Below are positions 8,689 to 17,702 of a stretch of 64,000 nucleotides of DNA, piece after piece. Made by a program: the position numbers and the translations under genes. Under the pieces are notes generated by a model, which was given only the letters and a program-made list of their open reading frames with translations, searched no databases and was not told where the DNA came from. The first letter of the stretch is position 1. Each line of letters starts with the position of its first letter. Origin of the DNA: an uncultured Desulfovibrio sp. (GTDB lineage Bacteria > Desulfobacterota > Desulfovibrionia > Desulfovibrionales > Desulfovibrionaceae); contig NZ_CASDOY010000002.1 of NCBI RefSeq assembly GCF_949282365.1, positions 1 through 64,000 on the forward strand, read 5' to 3'.

Positions 8689-9966
8689 ATGCTGGGAGCC
8701 ATCATCGGTGATATGGTGGGCAGTCCGTACGAGTTCCATCCCTGGCGGGGGGCTGCCGATGCCTTCCCCCTCTTTGTTCCCCGATCCCGCTTCACCGACG
8801 ATACGGTGATGACCGTGGCCGTGTCCCGTGCCCTGATGGAGCATTACGGCGACGAGGCCGCCTTCCGAGAAGCCTGCATCGACAGTATGCACGACTACGG
8901 TCGCGCTTACGGCAAGGCGGGCTACGGGCAGCGCTTTTTCCGCTGGATCCTCACGCGCAGCCGCGAGCCCTACAACAGTTTCGGCAACGGCTCGGCCATG
9001 CGCGTCTCGTGCGTGGGCTGGGCCTGCGACACGCTGGAGGAGACGGAGCGCTACGCCACCCTGAGCGCCGCCGTGACGCACGACCATCCCGAAGGCATCA
9101 AGGGCGCCCGCGCCACGGCCGCGGCCATCTTCCTGGCCCGCGACGGCGCCAGCCGGGAGGATATCCGCACCTATCTTTCCTGCTGTTGCGGCTATGACAT
9201 GGACCGTTCGCTGGCCGGAATCAGGGCCGGCTACCGGCATCAGGAAAGCTGCCAGGGATCGGTGCCCGAGGCCGTCATCGCCTTTCTGGAGAGCCACTCC
9301 TTCGAGGAGGCCGTACGCAATGCCGTCTGGCTGGGCGGGGACAGCGACACCCAGGCCGCCATCGCGGGCAGCATCGCCGAAGCCTTTTACGGCGGCGTGC
9401 CGGAAGATCTGAAGCAGCAGGCCCTGGCCCGTCTCGATGACCGCCTGCGCCTCAATGTGCTCGAGTGGTACCGCTGGCTGGCGGAGCAGCGGGGCATCCG
9501 CCTTGACAGCCGGACCGTTCCCGTTCAGGAAGAACGGAGCCCCGTGCACGGGGCAGGGAGGACAGACATGGGAACAGGGCTTCGTGCGGGGCTGCGGGGA
9601 GCATGGGAGACCACGGTGACGGAAAGCCTGCTGGCCGCCGGGGTGGGCAGCGGCGAGGTGCGCGTGCTGGCCACGCCCGTGATGATCATGGGCATGGAAC
9701 GGGCCGCCATGGAGGCGGTGCGCTCCTGCCTGCCCGAAGGCATGACCAGCGTGGGCACCCGTGTGGACGTGAGGCATCTGGCCGCCACGCCCTGCGGCAT
9801 GAAGGTGCGCTTCGAGGCGCGCCTGACCGGGGTCTCGGCCAACGGACGCGGGCTGCGCTTCGAGGTGGCGGCCTTCGACGAGGCCGGTCCCGTCGGCGAG
9901 GGCAGCCACGAGCGCGTGGTGGTGGACAGGGAAAAATTCCAGGCCCGGGCAGAGGCCCGAAGCTGA
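8689..9966 (+). CDS. ADP-ribosylglycohydrolase (DraG-like) fused to FlK-like thioesterase domain
   Basis: A 425-aa protein with two modules. Residues 1-270 are a DraG/ARH-type ADP-ribosylglycohydrolase, with the metal-binding TDDT (36-39), GNGSAMR (99-105), HDHPEGIKGA (131-140) and GGDSDTQAA (216-224), so the hydrolase looks active. Residues 294-425 resemble hot-dog thioesterases of the FlK type (SVGTRVDVRHLAATP, then VRFEARLTGVSANGRGLRFEV). I chose ATG 8689 because GAGGAG lies seven bases upstream; a GTG five codons earlier overlaps that site. Inside the frame, GGGAGGA precedes an ATG at 9568, exactly at the start of the thioesterase module, so that module may also be made separately. FlK relatives hydrolyse small acyl-CoA esters; the substrate here is unknown. 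Confidence 0.8.
   Translation: MLGAIIGDMVGSPYEFHPWRGAADAFPLFVPRSRFTDDTVMTVAVSRALMEHYGDEAAFREACIDSMHDYGRAYGKAGYGQRFFRWILTRSREPYNSFGNGSAMRVSCVGWACDTLEETERYATLSAAVTHDHPEGIKGARATAAAIFLARDGASREDIRTYLSCCCGYDMDRSLAGIRAGYRHQESCQGSVPEAVIAFLESHSFEEAVRNAVWLGGDSDTQAAIAGSIAEAFYGGVPEDLKQQALARLDDRLRLNVLEWYRWLAEQRGIRLDSRTVPVQEERSPVHGAGRTDMGTGLRAGLRGAWETTVTESLLAAGVGSGEVRVLATPVMIMGMERAAMEAVRSCLPEGMTSVGTRVDVRHLAATPCGMKVRFEARLTGVSANGRGLRFEVAAFDEAGPVGEGSHERVVVDREKFQARAEARS
9568..9966 (+). CDS. possible internal translation product: FlK-like thioesterase domain alone
   Basis: The ATG at 9568 is preceded by GGGAGGA at a normal distance and would yield a 132-residue protein, the usual size of stand-alone FlK-like thioesterases. 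It is in the same frame as the glycohydrolase, with no stop codon between them. It is therefore either an internal start or a relic of two once-separate genes. Listed as an alternative product, not as an independent locus. Confidence 0.3.
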   Translation: MGTGLRAGLRGAWETTVTESLLAAGVGSGEVRVLATPVMIMGMERAAMEAVRSCLPEGMTSVGTRVDVRHLAATPCGMKVRFEARLTGVSANGRGLRFEVAAFDEAGPVGEGSHERVVVDREKFQARAEARS

Positions 9967-10063
9967 CGGGCTGACGGCCGCCGCCACGCGACGGCGTACG
10001 GGAGCGGCGACCGGCAGCGGCCGCCTGCCCCGGGAACACGATCTTTTTTTGCCGAGGTATCTC

Positions 10064-10519
10064 ATGAAATGCTGCGCGGCCCTGCTGGGCTGTTTCCTCC
10101 TCCTGCTGGCCCTGCCCGTGGCGGCCTCCCCGCTGGACGGGCACAGTTTCTTCACCGTGGACATCCCCGAGGGCTGGACCGTCGAGGCGCAGAGCAAGGG
10201 CTCCGTGACCCTGCTCTCGCCCGATGCCACGGTCATGCTCAGTCTGGTCACGGGCCTCAATGGCACGCGCAGCCGGGCCGATATCGTGGAGGAGTACCGC
10301 AAGATGCTGGACGCGGCCGATGTGCGCCCCCGGGCCGATGATGTCTACGAGCTGCGGGGCCATGCCGGGAGCATCCCCATGCGCGGCGTGCTGGCCCTGG
10401 GGGCCGACCGGCATGTGCTGGTCCTGCTGGCCGGGCAGGTGGACGATGCCCGGGCGCAGGCCGTGGTGGATTCCCTGGCCCTGAAGGAACAGGCCAAGGC
10501 CCCGAAAGCGGGGCAGTGA
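10064..10519 (+). CDS. small secreted (periplasmic) protein, hypothetical
   Basis: A 151-aa protein with a signal peptide (MKCCAALLGCFLLLLALPVAAS, broken here before the mature part) and a mature domain opening FFTVDIPEGWTVE. It resembles in layout the protein encoded at 56998-57492: signal peptide, then a strand ending in DxPEGWT or DLPDGWT, a mid-chain methionine-rich strand and a C-terminal helix with VVxSL. This makes the two probable paralogues. GAGGT stands five bases before the ATG at 10064; the TTG further upstream is not needed. The function is unknown. A terminator follows at 10545. Confidence 0.7.
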   Translation: MKCCAALLGCFLLLLALPVAASPLDGHSFFTVDIPEGWTVEAQSKGSVTLLSPDATVMLSLVTGLNGTRSRADIVEEYRKMLDAADVRPRADDVYELRGHAGSIPMRGVLALGADRHVLVLLAGQVDDARAQAVVDSLALKEQAKAPKAGQ

Positions 10520-10544
10520 CCGGGCCGGTGCCTGGAGATGGAAG

Positions 10545-10577
10545 GACCGTCTTTCCTGAGGGGAAGCGGTCTTTTTT
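10545..10577 (+). terminator. intrinsic terminator
   Basis: GACCG and CGGTC, with inner CTT/AAG and CC/GG pairs, form a stem followed by six T (10572-10577), just after the small periplasmic protein gene. Confidence 0.8.
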
Positions 10578-10909
10578 ATTGTGCGCAGGCGGCGGATGCG
10601 GTGCGGATCGCCTTTGCGCTGGCAATGGCCGCCCGGCGCGGACACCGCCGCGGGCCTGCGGCGCCCGTCGCGCCGGGGCCGGAAGCCGGGCAGGGGCGCA
10701 TCCTGTTGCGGACGGGGTGCCGTATCCGTCCCGGGGACTTTCCCCGGGGGATGTGCGTCCGCCCCGGGGACGGACGCCGCGCCCTTCCTCCCGTCGTGAC
10801 GGGCCAGGGCGCTCCGCCCTTGTGGGGCGCGTGCAATGGGTATATGCTGACCTGATTCCGCCTGCCTCTGGCGTGGACAGGCGCACCGTTTTTACAAGGG
10901 ATGTTTTCC
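10578..10909. other. gene-free leader region before ilvA
   Basis: No coding frame is convincing. It contains GC-rich inverted repeats (GTCCG and CGGAC around CCCCGGGG near 10760-10775) and a weak promoter candidate at 10820. I see no threonine/isoleucine-rich leader peptide that would indicate attenuation. Confidence 0.4.
10820..10848 (+). promoter_or_regulatory. weak promoter candidate for ilvA
   Basis: TTGTGG (10820-10825) is 17 bp from TATGCT (10843-10848), giving three and four matches to consensus. It lies about 60 bp upstream of the ilvA start. Confidence 0.3.
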
Positions 10910-12451
10910 ATGTCGAATCATAGCGAGTACCTGAACAAGGTGTTGTTGAGCCGGGTCTACGACGTGGCCGTCGAGACCCCGCTGGATGAGGCCGTGAGCC
11001 TTTCCCGCCGCCTGGGCAACCGCGTGCTGCTCAAACGGGACGACCTGCAGCCTGTGTTTTCCTTCAAGCTGCGCGGCGCCTACAACAAGATGGCCCGGCT
11101 TTCGCCCGAGGAACTGCGCCGCGGCGTCATCGCCGCCTCGGCCGGCAACCACGCCCAGGGCGTGGCCCTGGCCGCCCGCCGTCTGGGCTGCGAAGCCGTC
11201 ATCGTCATGCCCGTGACCACGCCCGCCATCAAGGTGGATGCCGTGCGCCGTCTGGGCGGGCAGGTGGTGCTTTCCGGCGAGTCCTTCAGCGATGCCTGGC
11301 GCCACACCCTGGATCTCATCAAGGAGACCGGCTACGTCTTCATCCCGCCTTTTGACGATCCCGACGTCATTGCCGGGCAGGGCACCATCGGCATGGAAAT
11401 CCTGCGCCAGCATCCCGATCCCATCCACGCCATCTTCGTGCCCATCGGCGGGGGCGGTCTGGCCGCCGGCGTGGCCGCCTATGTCAAAAACCTGCGCCCC
11501 GAGATCCGCGTCATCGGCGTGGAGCCCGTGGATTCCGACGCCATGCGCCGTTCCATCATGGCCGGGCATCGCGTGGAGCTCAAGGACGTGGGCCTGTTCG
11601 CCGACGGCGTGGCCGTGAAGCTGGTGGGCGAGGAGACCTTCGCCCTTTGCCGCGACCTGCTGGACGACATCATCACCGTGGAGACGGACGCCATCTGCGG
11701 CGCCATCAAGGACATCTTCGAGGATACCCGCGTGGTGGCCGAACCGGCCGGTGCGCTGGCCCTGGCCGGGCTGCGCGCCTACGCCCGCGCGGGCAACCTG
11801 CGCGACACCACCCTGGTGGCCGTGGTCAGCGGCGCCAACATGAATTTCGACCGCCTGAGCCATGTGGCCGAGCGCGCCCGCTTCGGGGCCAACCGCGAGG
11901 CCCTGCTGGGCGTGACCATCCCCGAGAAGGCGGGCAGCTTCCGCCATCTGGTGCAGACCATCGGCAACCGCAACATCACCGAGCTCTGCACCCGCTTCGC
12001 GGACCCGGTCAACGCCCATGTGCTGGTGGGCATCGACATCAAGAACAGCGACGAGGTGGCCGCCGTGGTGGCCGACCTGCAGGCCGAAGGCTTCGGGGCC
12101 TGCGACCTCACGGACAACGAACTGGCCAAGCTGCACCTGCGCCACATGGTGGGCGGCAACGCGCCCCAGGTGCAGAACGAGCGCCTGATCCGCTTCTTCT
12201 TCCCCGAGCGTCCCGGCGCGCTGCTCAACTTCATGGACGCCATGCGCGTGACCTTCAACTTCACCCTGTTCCAGTACCGTTATCACGGGGCGGACTTCGG
12301 CCGCGTGCTGCTGGGCGTGGAAGTGCCGGAGGAATGCCGCGATGACTTCGAGGACTTCCTGATCCGCGTGGAGCGCATGGGCTATCCGCATGTGGACGAG
12401 ACCGACAACCCGGCCTACAAGATGTTCCTGGGCTGGCATAACGAAAAGTGA
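10910..12451 (+). CDS. ilvA: threonine ammonia-lyase, biosynthetic
   Basis: IlvA deaminates L-threonine to 2-oxobutanoate with pyridoxal phosphate, the first step toward isoleucine. The 513-aa protein has the PLP-lysine motif SFKLRGAYNK (Lys53), the phosphate-binding GGGGL (180-184) and a long C-terminal part (from about residue 330) corresponding to the two ACT-like regulatory domains of the feedback-inhibited biosynthetic enzyme, including FPERPGALLNFM. Length and order match the E. coli type, not the short catabolic form. I prefer the ATG at 10910, which has AAGGG nine bases upstream; the ATG at 10901 directly abuts that element. The gene stands alone between two gene-free stretches. Confidence 0.95.
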   Translation: MSNHSEYLNKVLLSRVYDVAVETPLDEAVSLSRRLGNRVLLKRDDLQPVFSFKLRGAYNKMARLSPEELRRGVIAASAGNHAQGVALAARRLGCEAVIVMPVTTPAIKVDAVRRLGGQVVLSGESFSDAWRHTLDLIKETGYVFIPPFDDPDVIAGQGTIGMEILRQHPDPIHAIFVPIGGGGLAAGVAAYVKNLRPEIRVIGVEPVDSDAMRRSIMAGHRVELKDVGLFADGVAVKLVGEETFALCRDLLDDIITVETDAICGAIKDIFEDTRVVAEPAGALALAGLRAYARAGNLRDTTLVAVVSGANMNFDRLSHVAERARFGANREALLGVTIPEKAGSFRHLVQTIGNRNITELCTRFADPVNAHVLVGIDIKNSDEVAAVVADLQAEGFGACDLTDNELAKLHLRHMVGGNAPQVQNERLIRFFFPERPGALLNFMDAMRVTFNFTLFQYRYHGADFGRVLLGVEVPEECRDDFEDFLIRVERMGYPHVDETDNPAYKMFLGWHNEK

Positions 12452-12489
12452 TGCCGCGTCCGCGTGAGGCGGACCGTACGCTCTTGCCG

Positions 12490-12516
12490 GGAGGCCGTTC
12501 CGCGGGGACGGCCTCC
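12490..12516 (+). terminator. hairpin after ilvA
   Basis: A perfect 9-bp stem (GGAGGCCGT with ACGGCCTCC) lies 40 bp after the ilvA stop. No T-run follows, so it may be a processing or stabilising hairpin and not an intrinsic terminator. Confidence 0.4.
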
Positions 12517-13095
12517 TGCCGTTTCCGGGCCCTGGAGGGCCGTGAAGAAGTCCGGGCGCGGGCCGGGCCCTCTCCGGGAGGGGACGCAGGCCCTTGGGTC
12601 GTGGGCGGCTTTCCTGCCGGCTCTGCCGTCCTGACCTGCTGGCGGGCATCGTCCGCACGACAGGGGCCGGAGGCGGCGGCCCTTTCCTGTTGCCCGCATC
12701 CGGGCGCGGACGACGCGGCAGGGCGAAGCGCACCGGCCGGTGGCACGAAGGGGGGCCGCGTCCTTTGTTCCCGGCGCGGAGCCCCGCTGCGCAGAGACGG
12801 CATGGCCGTCGTCCTTGCGGGTCTTTCCGCGCGGGAGCGGGGCCCGGGATCAGGTGGAGCCGCCCCTGCATCATCGCGGAGGCCGTTCCGCGCGGCGGTG
12901 GGGCCCCGGGACGGAAAGGTCCGGGCACAGCTCGCCGGCCTTGCCACAGCGGGCGGTATTTTTCGGGCGGACGGCTTCGCGGCCTTGGGCAACGGCTTTC
13001 CGCGCGGGAGCGGGCCGCCGTCATTGACAAGGCGGCGCAGTTGGCCGAACATGAAAAACCGGTATGGTCAACTTTTATCCGTCTGGCAGGGCGCT
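12517..13095. other. gene-free stretch between ilvA and the (p)ppGpp synthetase gene
   Basis: The synthetase reading frame is open through this region by chance (high GC), but the translation is low-complexity Arg/Gly/Ala sequence and homology starts only at 13096. A promoter candidate lies at its end. Confidence 0.5.
13024..13052 (+). promoter_or_regulatory. promoter candidate for the (p)ppGpp synthetase/hydrolase
   Basis: A perfect -35 TTGACA (13024-13029) is followed after 17 bp by GAACAT, a poor -10. The start codon is 44 bp further on. Confidence 0.35.
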
Positions 13096-15255
13096 ATGAT
13101 TCGTATTCAGGAAATTCTCGACAAGGTGGCGGCCAACAACCATGATGCCAATCTGGAGCTGATCCAGAAGGCCTATGTCTTCGCCGCCACAGCCCACGCG
13201 GGGCAGACGCGCCTTTCGGGCGAGCCCTATCTGTCCCACCCCTTGGCCGTGGCCTACACCCTGGCCGACATGGGTTTTGACGAGCCGACGGTGGCCGCGG
13301 GCCTGCTGCACGATACGGTGGAGGACACCGGCACCACCATCGAGGACATCGACGAAAATTTCGGCGAGGACGTGGCCGACATCGTGGACGGTGTCACCAA
13401 GATCAGCATGATCGTCTTCGACAACAAGGAAGAGGCCCAGGCCGAGAACATCCGCAAGATGATCCTGGCCATGAGCCACGACATGCGCGTGCTGATGGTC
13501 AAACTGGCCGACCGTCTGCACAACATGAGCACCCTTGATTTCCAGAAGGCCCACAAGCAGCGCCGTATCGCCCAGGAGACCATGGACATCTACGCGCCGC
13601 TGGCCAACCGTCTGGGCCTGTACCTGCTCAAGCGGCAGCTGGAAGACCTGAGCTTCAAGTATCTGCGGCCCGACATCTTCAACCAGATCGACCACTGGCT
13701 GGATACGCATCAGGTGGTGGAAAAGCAGATCATCGAAAAGGTGGTCTCCCTCATCCGGGACCTGCTGGCCTCCAACGGCCTGGAAGGGGAGGTCTACGGG
13801 CGCATCAAGCACAAGTACAGCATCTACAAGAAGATGCAGTCCCAGTCCCTGACCCTGGACGAGATGCACGACATCATGGCCTTCCGCGTGCTGGTCAAGG
13901 ACATCCGCGACTGTTACGCCGTGCTGGGCCTGGTGCATTCGCAGTGGAAGCCGGTGCACGGGCGCTTCAAGGACTATATCTCCATGCCCAAGGCCAACGG
14001 CTACCAGAGCCTGCATACCACGGTCATCGGGCCCGAGGGAGAGCGCATCGAGATCCAGATCCGCACCGAGGAGATGCACCGCCAGGCCGAACACGGCGTG
14101 GCCGCGCACTGGCTGTACAAGGAAAAGGGCCGGGTCAATTCCAAGGACCTGGAGCAGTTCTCCTGGCTGCGCGAGATCTTCGAACGCCAGGGCGACGAGG
14201 CGGACTCGCGCGAGTTCATGCACTCGCTCAAGCTGGACCTGTTCAAGGACGAGGTCTACGTCTACACCCCGGCCGGCGACGTCAAGGAACTGCCCGAAGG
14301 CGCCACCCCCCTGGACTTCGCCTTCCACATCCACAGCAAGGTGGGCCACCATTGCGCCGGGGCCAAGATCAACGGCCGCCTCATGCCGCTGGGCACGCCG
14401 CTCAAGAACGGCGATATCGTGGAGATCATCACCGATCCCTCGCGCAACCCCAACCGCGACTGGCTCAAGATCGTCAAGACGGCCCGCGCCCGCAGCCGCA
14501 TCCAGCGCTATCTGCGCACCGAGGAACGCGCCCACGCCCTGACCCTGGGCCGCGACATGCTGGAAAAGGAAGGCCGCAAGGTCAACCTCAATGTGGGCCG
14601 CGCCCTCAAGGAAGGCCAGCTGGCCATCGTGGCCCAGGAAATGAATTTCGAGAACGTGGACGAGCTGGTGGCCGCCGTGGGCTATGCCCACCTCACGCCG
14701 CGCCGCGTGCTCAACAAGCTCTACGCCGTGCTGCATCCCGACAATGCCGCCGCGGCGGAACCGGCGCCGCCCACCATCAAGGAAAGCAAGGAAGCGGCCA
14801 AGCGCAAGAGCGACGGCGTGGGCATCTCCGGCTGCGACGGGGTGCTCATGCGCTTCGCCAAGTGCTGCAACCCGGTGCCCGGGGACCCCATCATCGGCTA
14901 TATCAGCCGTGGCATGGGCGTCACCGTCCATCGTGCGGACTGTCCCAACGTGGCCAACATGGAGCCGGAGCGCCTGATCTCCGTGCACTGGGACGGGCAG
15001 GAAGAAAAGCCCTACGAGGCCGGCATCTTCATCCTGGCCCAGAACCGCAGCGGCGTGCTGGCCGGTATCGCCCAGCTGCTGGCCCAGCAGGGCATCAACA
15101 TCACGGCCCTGACCTCGCGGGCCCTGGTGGACGGGCGCGCCGAGCTGCGCCTGACCGTGGAAGTGCGCAATGCCACCCAGCTCTACGAGGTCATCGAGGC
15201 CATCCGCGGCCAGGCCGCCATCCTGGAAGTGGTGCGCGATACGGAAGAAGCCTAG
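13096..15255 (+). CDS. rsh: bifunctional (p)ppGpp synthetase/hydrolase (RelA/SpoT homologue)
   Basis: This enzyme makes and degrades the stringent-response alarmone (p)ppGpp. The 719-aa protein has an N-terminal HD hydrolase domain with HDTVED at 72-77 intact. The synthetase domain carries the RxKD-type motif RFKD (290-293) in HGRFKDYISMPKANGYQ, the form typical of bifunctional enzymes and not of monofunctional RelA. A TGS domain at about 385-445 (VYVYTPAGDVKELPEGATP) and a C-terminal ACT domain at about 645-719 follow. I start it at ATG 13096, where homology begins; the ribosome-binding site is only GGCAGGG. A strong terminator follows, so it is monocistronic. It is probably the sole long Rsh of the cell, as in most deltaproteobacteria. 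Confidence 0.95.
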   Translation: MIRIQEILDKVAANNHDANLELIQKAYVFAATAHAGQTRLSGEPYLSHPLAVAYTLADMGFDEPTVAAGLLHDTVEDTGTTIEDIDENFGEDVADIVDGVTKISMIVFDNKEEAQAENIRKMILAMSHDMRVLMVKLADRLHNMSTLDFQKAHKQRRIAQETMDIYAPLANRLGLYLLKRQLEDLSFKYLRPDIFNQIDHWLDTHQVVEKQIIEKVVSLIRDLLASNGLEGEVYGRIKHKYSIYKKMQSQSLTLDEMHDIMAFRVLVKDIRDCYAVLGLVHSQWKPVHGRFKDYISMPKANGYQSLHTTVIGPEGERIEIQIRTEEMHRQAEHGVAAHWLYKEKGRVNSKDLEQFSWLREIFERQGDEADSREFMHSLKLDLFKDEVYVYTPAGDVKELPEGATPLDFAFHIHSKVGHHCAGAKINGRLMPLGTPLKNGDIVEIITDPSRNPNRDWLKIVKTARARSRIQRYLRTEERAHALTLGRDMLEKEGRKVNLNVGRALKEGQLAIVAQEMNFENVDELVAAVGYAHLTPRRVLNKLYAVLHPDNAAAAEPAPPTIKESKEAAKRKSDGVGISGCDGVLMRFAKCCNPVPGDPIIGYISRGMGVTVHRADCPNVANMEPERLISVHWDGQEEKPYEAGIFILAQNRSGVLAGIAQLLAQQGINITALTSRALVDGRAELRLTVEVRNATQLYEVIEAIRGQAAILEVVRDTEEA

Positions 15256-15442
15256 CCCTCCTGCCGCGCGCCCCGCGCCTCGCTCCCGGACGCCGGCGCG
15301 GGGAAAAACCGGGGCCTCCGGGGCCGGAAGCCCGGCAGGATGGGCTCCGCCGCGGTCGTGGGGAAACATGCGCCGCAGGGCGCGGCAGCCTCCGCGTCTG
15401 TACGTCGGTCCTCCCTCGGGACGGGCCGGGGCGAGCCGGGAC

Positions 15443-15479
15443 GAAAAAAAGCAAGGGGACACCGCACGGTGTCCCCTTT
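15443..15479. terminator. bidirectional-looking terminator after rsh
   Basis: AAGGGGACACCG pairs with CGGTGTCCCCTT; TTT follows on the plus strand, and a run of seven A lies on the other side (15443-15449). It serves rsh; no minus-strand gene ends here. Confidence 0.8.
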
Positions 15480-15906
15480 GTCATGGGCGCTGGACCGGCT
15501 GCCGGGCAGGAGCCGCGGCTCGCCCGGAAGGGCGCCCCGTTGCCGGCACAGGACGGGCAGGGCGCATGCCCCTCGTCCTCCCGTTCCCTGCCCGGGACGG
15601 GAGGAGCGTACGGGCCGCGCAGGGCACAGGCCCCTCCGGTGTCCCTTGCCAGATTCGGGCAAGATTTTGCCAGAAAGATGGCTGTTCTTCCCTGCCGTCG
15701 CGGCGTATGCCTGTGGATGGAGGGACCGCCCGTGGACAGTGAGCGGGCGGGCCGTGAGCCGGCCGCGCCGCCTGCCGCCAGCCGCAGGGCACCATGCCGC
15801 GGCCCGAGGTGCCGGGAGCGGCTGTCCGGCGGGTCATGCCGCCCGGCTGCCCTGCACCGGGAAAGGGCAGGGCGGCCACCCAAAAAACGCTTGATACGAG
15901 GTCATC
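15480..15906. other. gene-free stretch before the CMD-family gene
   Basis: No coding frame is supported. Around 15645-15680 the octamer TTGCCAGA occurs twice, flanking GGCAAG, so that TTGCC and GGCAA elements alternate. This may be a regulator-binding site, although its distance from the gene (about 230 bp) argues for caution. Confidence 0.35.
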
Positions 15907-16665
15907 ATGGATAGACGGCAGATAGCGGAAGGATACAGGGCACAGCTGGGCCTGCGGGGACCGTCGGACCTGGCCGGGACGGACCCGGAACTGGCGGCCA
16001 TCCGTGACCGCCTGGTCTACGGCGAGATCGCCGTGCGCGGCAGCCTGGACCAGCGCCAGCGCCGGCTGGTCACCCTGGTGGCGCTGGCCGCGCTCCAGGC
16101 CGTGGAGGAGATCGGGGCGGAAACGCGGGCGGCCCTGCGGCAGGGGGTGGGCCCGCAGGAGATACGGGAGGCTCTCTACCAGTGCGCGCCCTATCTGGGT
16201 TTTCCCCGCACCGAGGCGGCCCTGCGCCGTGCTGACGAGGCTCTGGCCGGGGCGGGCATCGCCCTGCCCCTGCCTGATGGCGGTACCGTGACGGAAGAAG
16301 ACCGCTTCGACAAGGGGCTGGCCGTGCAGACGGCCATTTTCGGGGACGCCATCGCCAAACTGCACGCCTCGGCCCCGGAAGGGCAGGAGGACATCCTGGT
16401 CCGGCATCTTTCCGCCTTCTGCTTCGGCGATATCTATACGCGCTCGGGGCTCGACCTGAAGCTGCGCGAACTGCTGACCTTCGTCTGCCTCAGCGCCCTG
16501 GGGGGCTGTGAGGCCCAGGTGCGGGCCCACGCCCAGGGCAACCTCGCCGTGGGCAACAGCCGCCAGCTGCTGGTGGACGCCCTGACCCAGGTCCTGCCCC
16601 TGATGGGCTTCCCGCGCACGCTCAATGCCCTGGCCTGCGTCAACGCCCTGCCGGAGGATGCCTAG
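15907..16665 (+). CDS. carboxymuconolactone decarboxylase family protein (double domain)
   Basis: A 252-aa protein with two successive CMD/AhpD-like helical domains, residues 30-110 (containing LVTLVALAALQAVEEI and EIREALYQCAPYLGFPR) and 140-250 (LTFVCLSALGGCEAQVRAH, then QVLPLMGFPRTLNA). The family includes decarboxylases and peroxidase-like disulfide enzymes. The AhpD-type CxxC is not evident, although single cysteines sit in both domains, so the reaction is uncertain. GAGGT lies four bases before the ATG. It converges on an AraC regulator, and a cupin gene follows beyond it. CMD-family proteins and cupins of this kind commonly occur together. Confidence 0.8.
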   Translation: MDRRQIAEGYRAQLGLRGPSDLAGTDPELAAIRDRLVYGEIAVRGSLDQRQRRLVTLVALAALQAVEEIGAETRAALRQGVGPQEIREALYQCAPYLGFPRTEAALRRADEALAGAGIALPLPDGGTVTEEDRFDKGLAVQTAIFGDAIAKLHASAPEGQEDILVRHLSAFCFGDIYTRSGLDLKLRELLTFVCLSALGGCEAQVRAHAQGNLAVGNSRQLLVDALTQVLPLMGFPRTLNALACVNALPEDA

Positions 16666-16766
16666 GCGCGGACGCCGCATCCGTCGGGGAAGGCCGCCCG
16701 GGAGAGCCGCACGGGAGCGGGCGCGCGTGGCCGTCAGGCGGTGCCGGTCCCGGACCTGGCCGCCGC

Positions 16767-17702
16767 TCAGGCGCCGCAGGCTCCGGCGTCCGCCGGGGCA
16801 AGGCCGCGCTTGCGCTGGATGTCCCGGTGCGGCGGTTCGCCGAACAGGCGTTTGTATTCCCTGGTGAACTGGGTCACGCTCTCATAGCCCACGGACAGGG
16901 CCGCCGAGGCCGCGCGCATGTCCTCCACCAGCATCAGGCGCTGGGCCTCGTGCAGGCGCAGCTGCTTGTGATACTGCAGGGGGCTGAAACCGGTGATGGT
17001 CTTGAAATGGCGGTGCAGCGTCGAAAGGGACATGCCCACCTGCCGGGCCAGTTCCTCCATGCGCACGGGGACGCCCACGTTGCGGCGCAGGATGGCGATG
17101 GCCCGCAGGATCTGGCTGTTTTGCGAGCCCTGGGTGTAGAGGTCGCGCAGGACCGGGCCCAGAGGGCCGATGAGCAGCAGATAGTGGAGTTCCCGCAGGA
17201 TCATGGGCGCGCGGATGGCGATCTGTTCCGGCTTGTCCAGCAGTTCCGCCAGGCGCAGCATGGCTTCCAGGAATTCCGGCCCGGCGTCCGTCACGGTCAC
17301 GGCGGGATCGTCCGCCTGCGCGCGTTTGCCCGCGGGCGGCATCCTGAGCAGCAGGTCCGTCATGATCTGCCGGTCCAGATAAAAGAACAGGGAAAGGAAG
17401 GGCCGCTCCGGGCTGGCGTCGAGGAAGGAGGACAGGCTGGGCATGTCGATGCCGGAGACCAGGCACTGCCCCCGGTGGAAGATATATTCCTCCCTGCCGA
17501 TGAGCAGGCGCTTGCTGCCCTGCACGATGACGGAAGCCAGGGGCTTTTCGAAGCAGCGGTCAGTGGTGTCCGTTTCTTCCCGCCGGACGAGCATCAGGCC
17601 GTCGATGGCGCTGGGCAGGATGCCCTGGCTGGGGATATGGCGCAGCAGGATGTCCTGCAGCGCGTCGAGGACAGTTTCCGGGGGCATCTGTGCTTGGGTC
17701 AT
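16767..17702 (-). CDS. AraC family transcriptional regulator
   Basis: A 311-aa regulator. Residues 20-190 form an AraC_N-type sensor domain (the YqhC-like group), and residues 205-305 the paired helix-turn-helix domain, with RMEELARQVGMSLSTLHRHF and the second recognition helix region SVGYESVTQFTREYKRLFG. I set the start at ATG 17702, where GGAGAG lies upstream and the homologous sequence begins (MTQAQMPPETVLD). The open frame extends 36 codons further without support. It is divergent from the cupin gene across 638 bp and convergent with the CMD-family gene, so it is the natural candidate to control both. No ligand can be read from sequence. Confidence 0.85.
   Translation of the reverse strand: MTQAQMPPETVLDALQDILLRHIPSQGILPSAIDGLMLVRREETDTTDRCFEKPLASVIVQGSKRLLIGREEYIFHRGQCLVSGIDMPSLSSFLDASPERPFLSLFFYLDRQIMTDLLLRMPPAGKRAQADDPAVTVTDAGPEFLEAMLRLAELLDKPEQIAIRAPMILRELHYLLLIGPLGPVLRDLYTQGSQNSQILRAIAILRRNVGVPVRMEELARQVGMSLSTLHRHFKTITGFSPLQYHKQLRLHEAQRLMLVEDMRAASAALSVGYESVTQFTREYKRLFGEPPHRDIQRKRGLAPADAGACGA

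Noticed and set aside
12448..13095. N-terminal extension of the (p)ppGpp synthetase
   Set aside because: The frame is open but non-homologous; the family starts at MIRIQEILDK at 13096.
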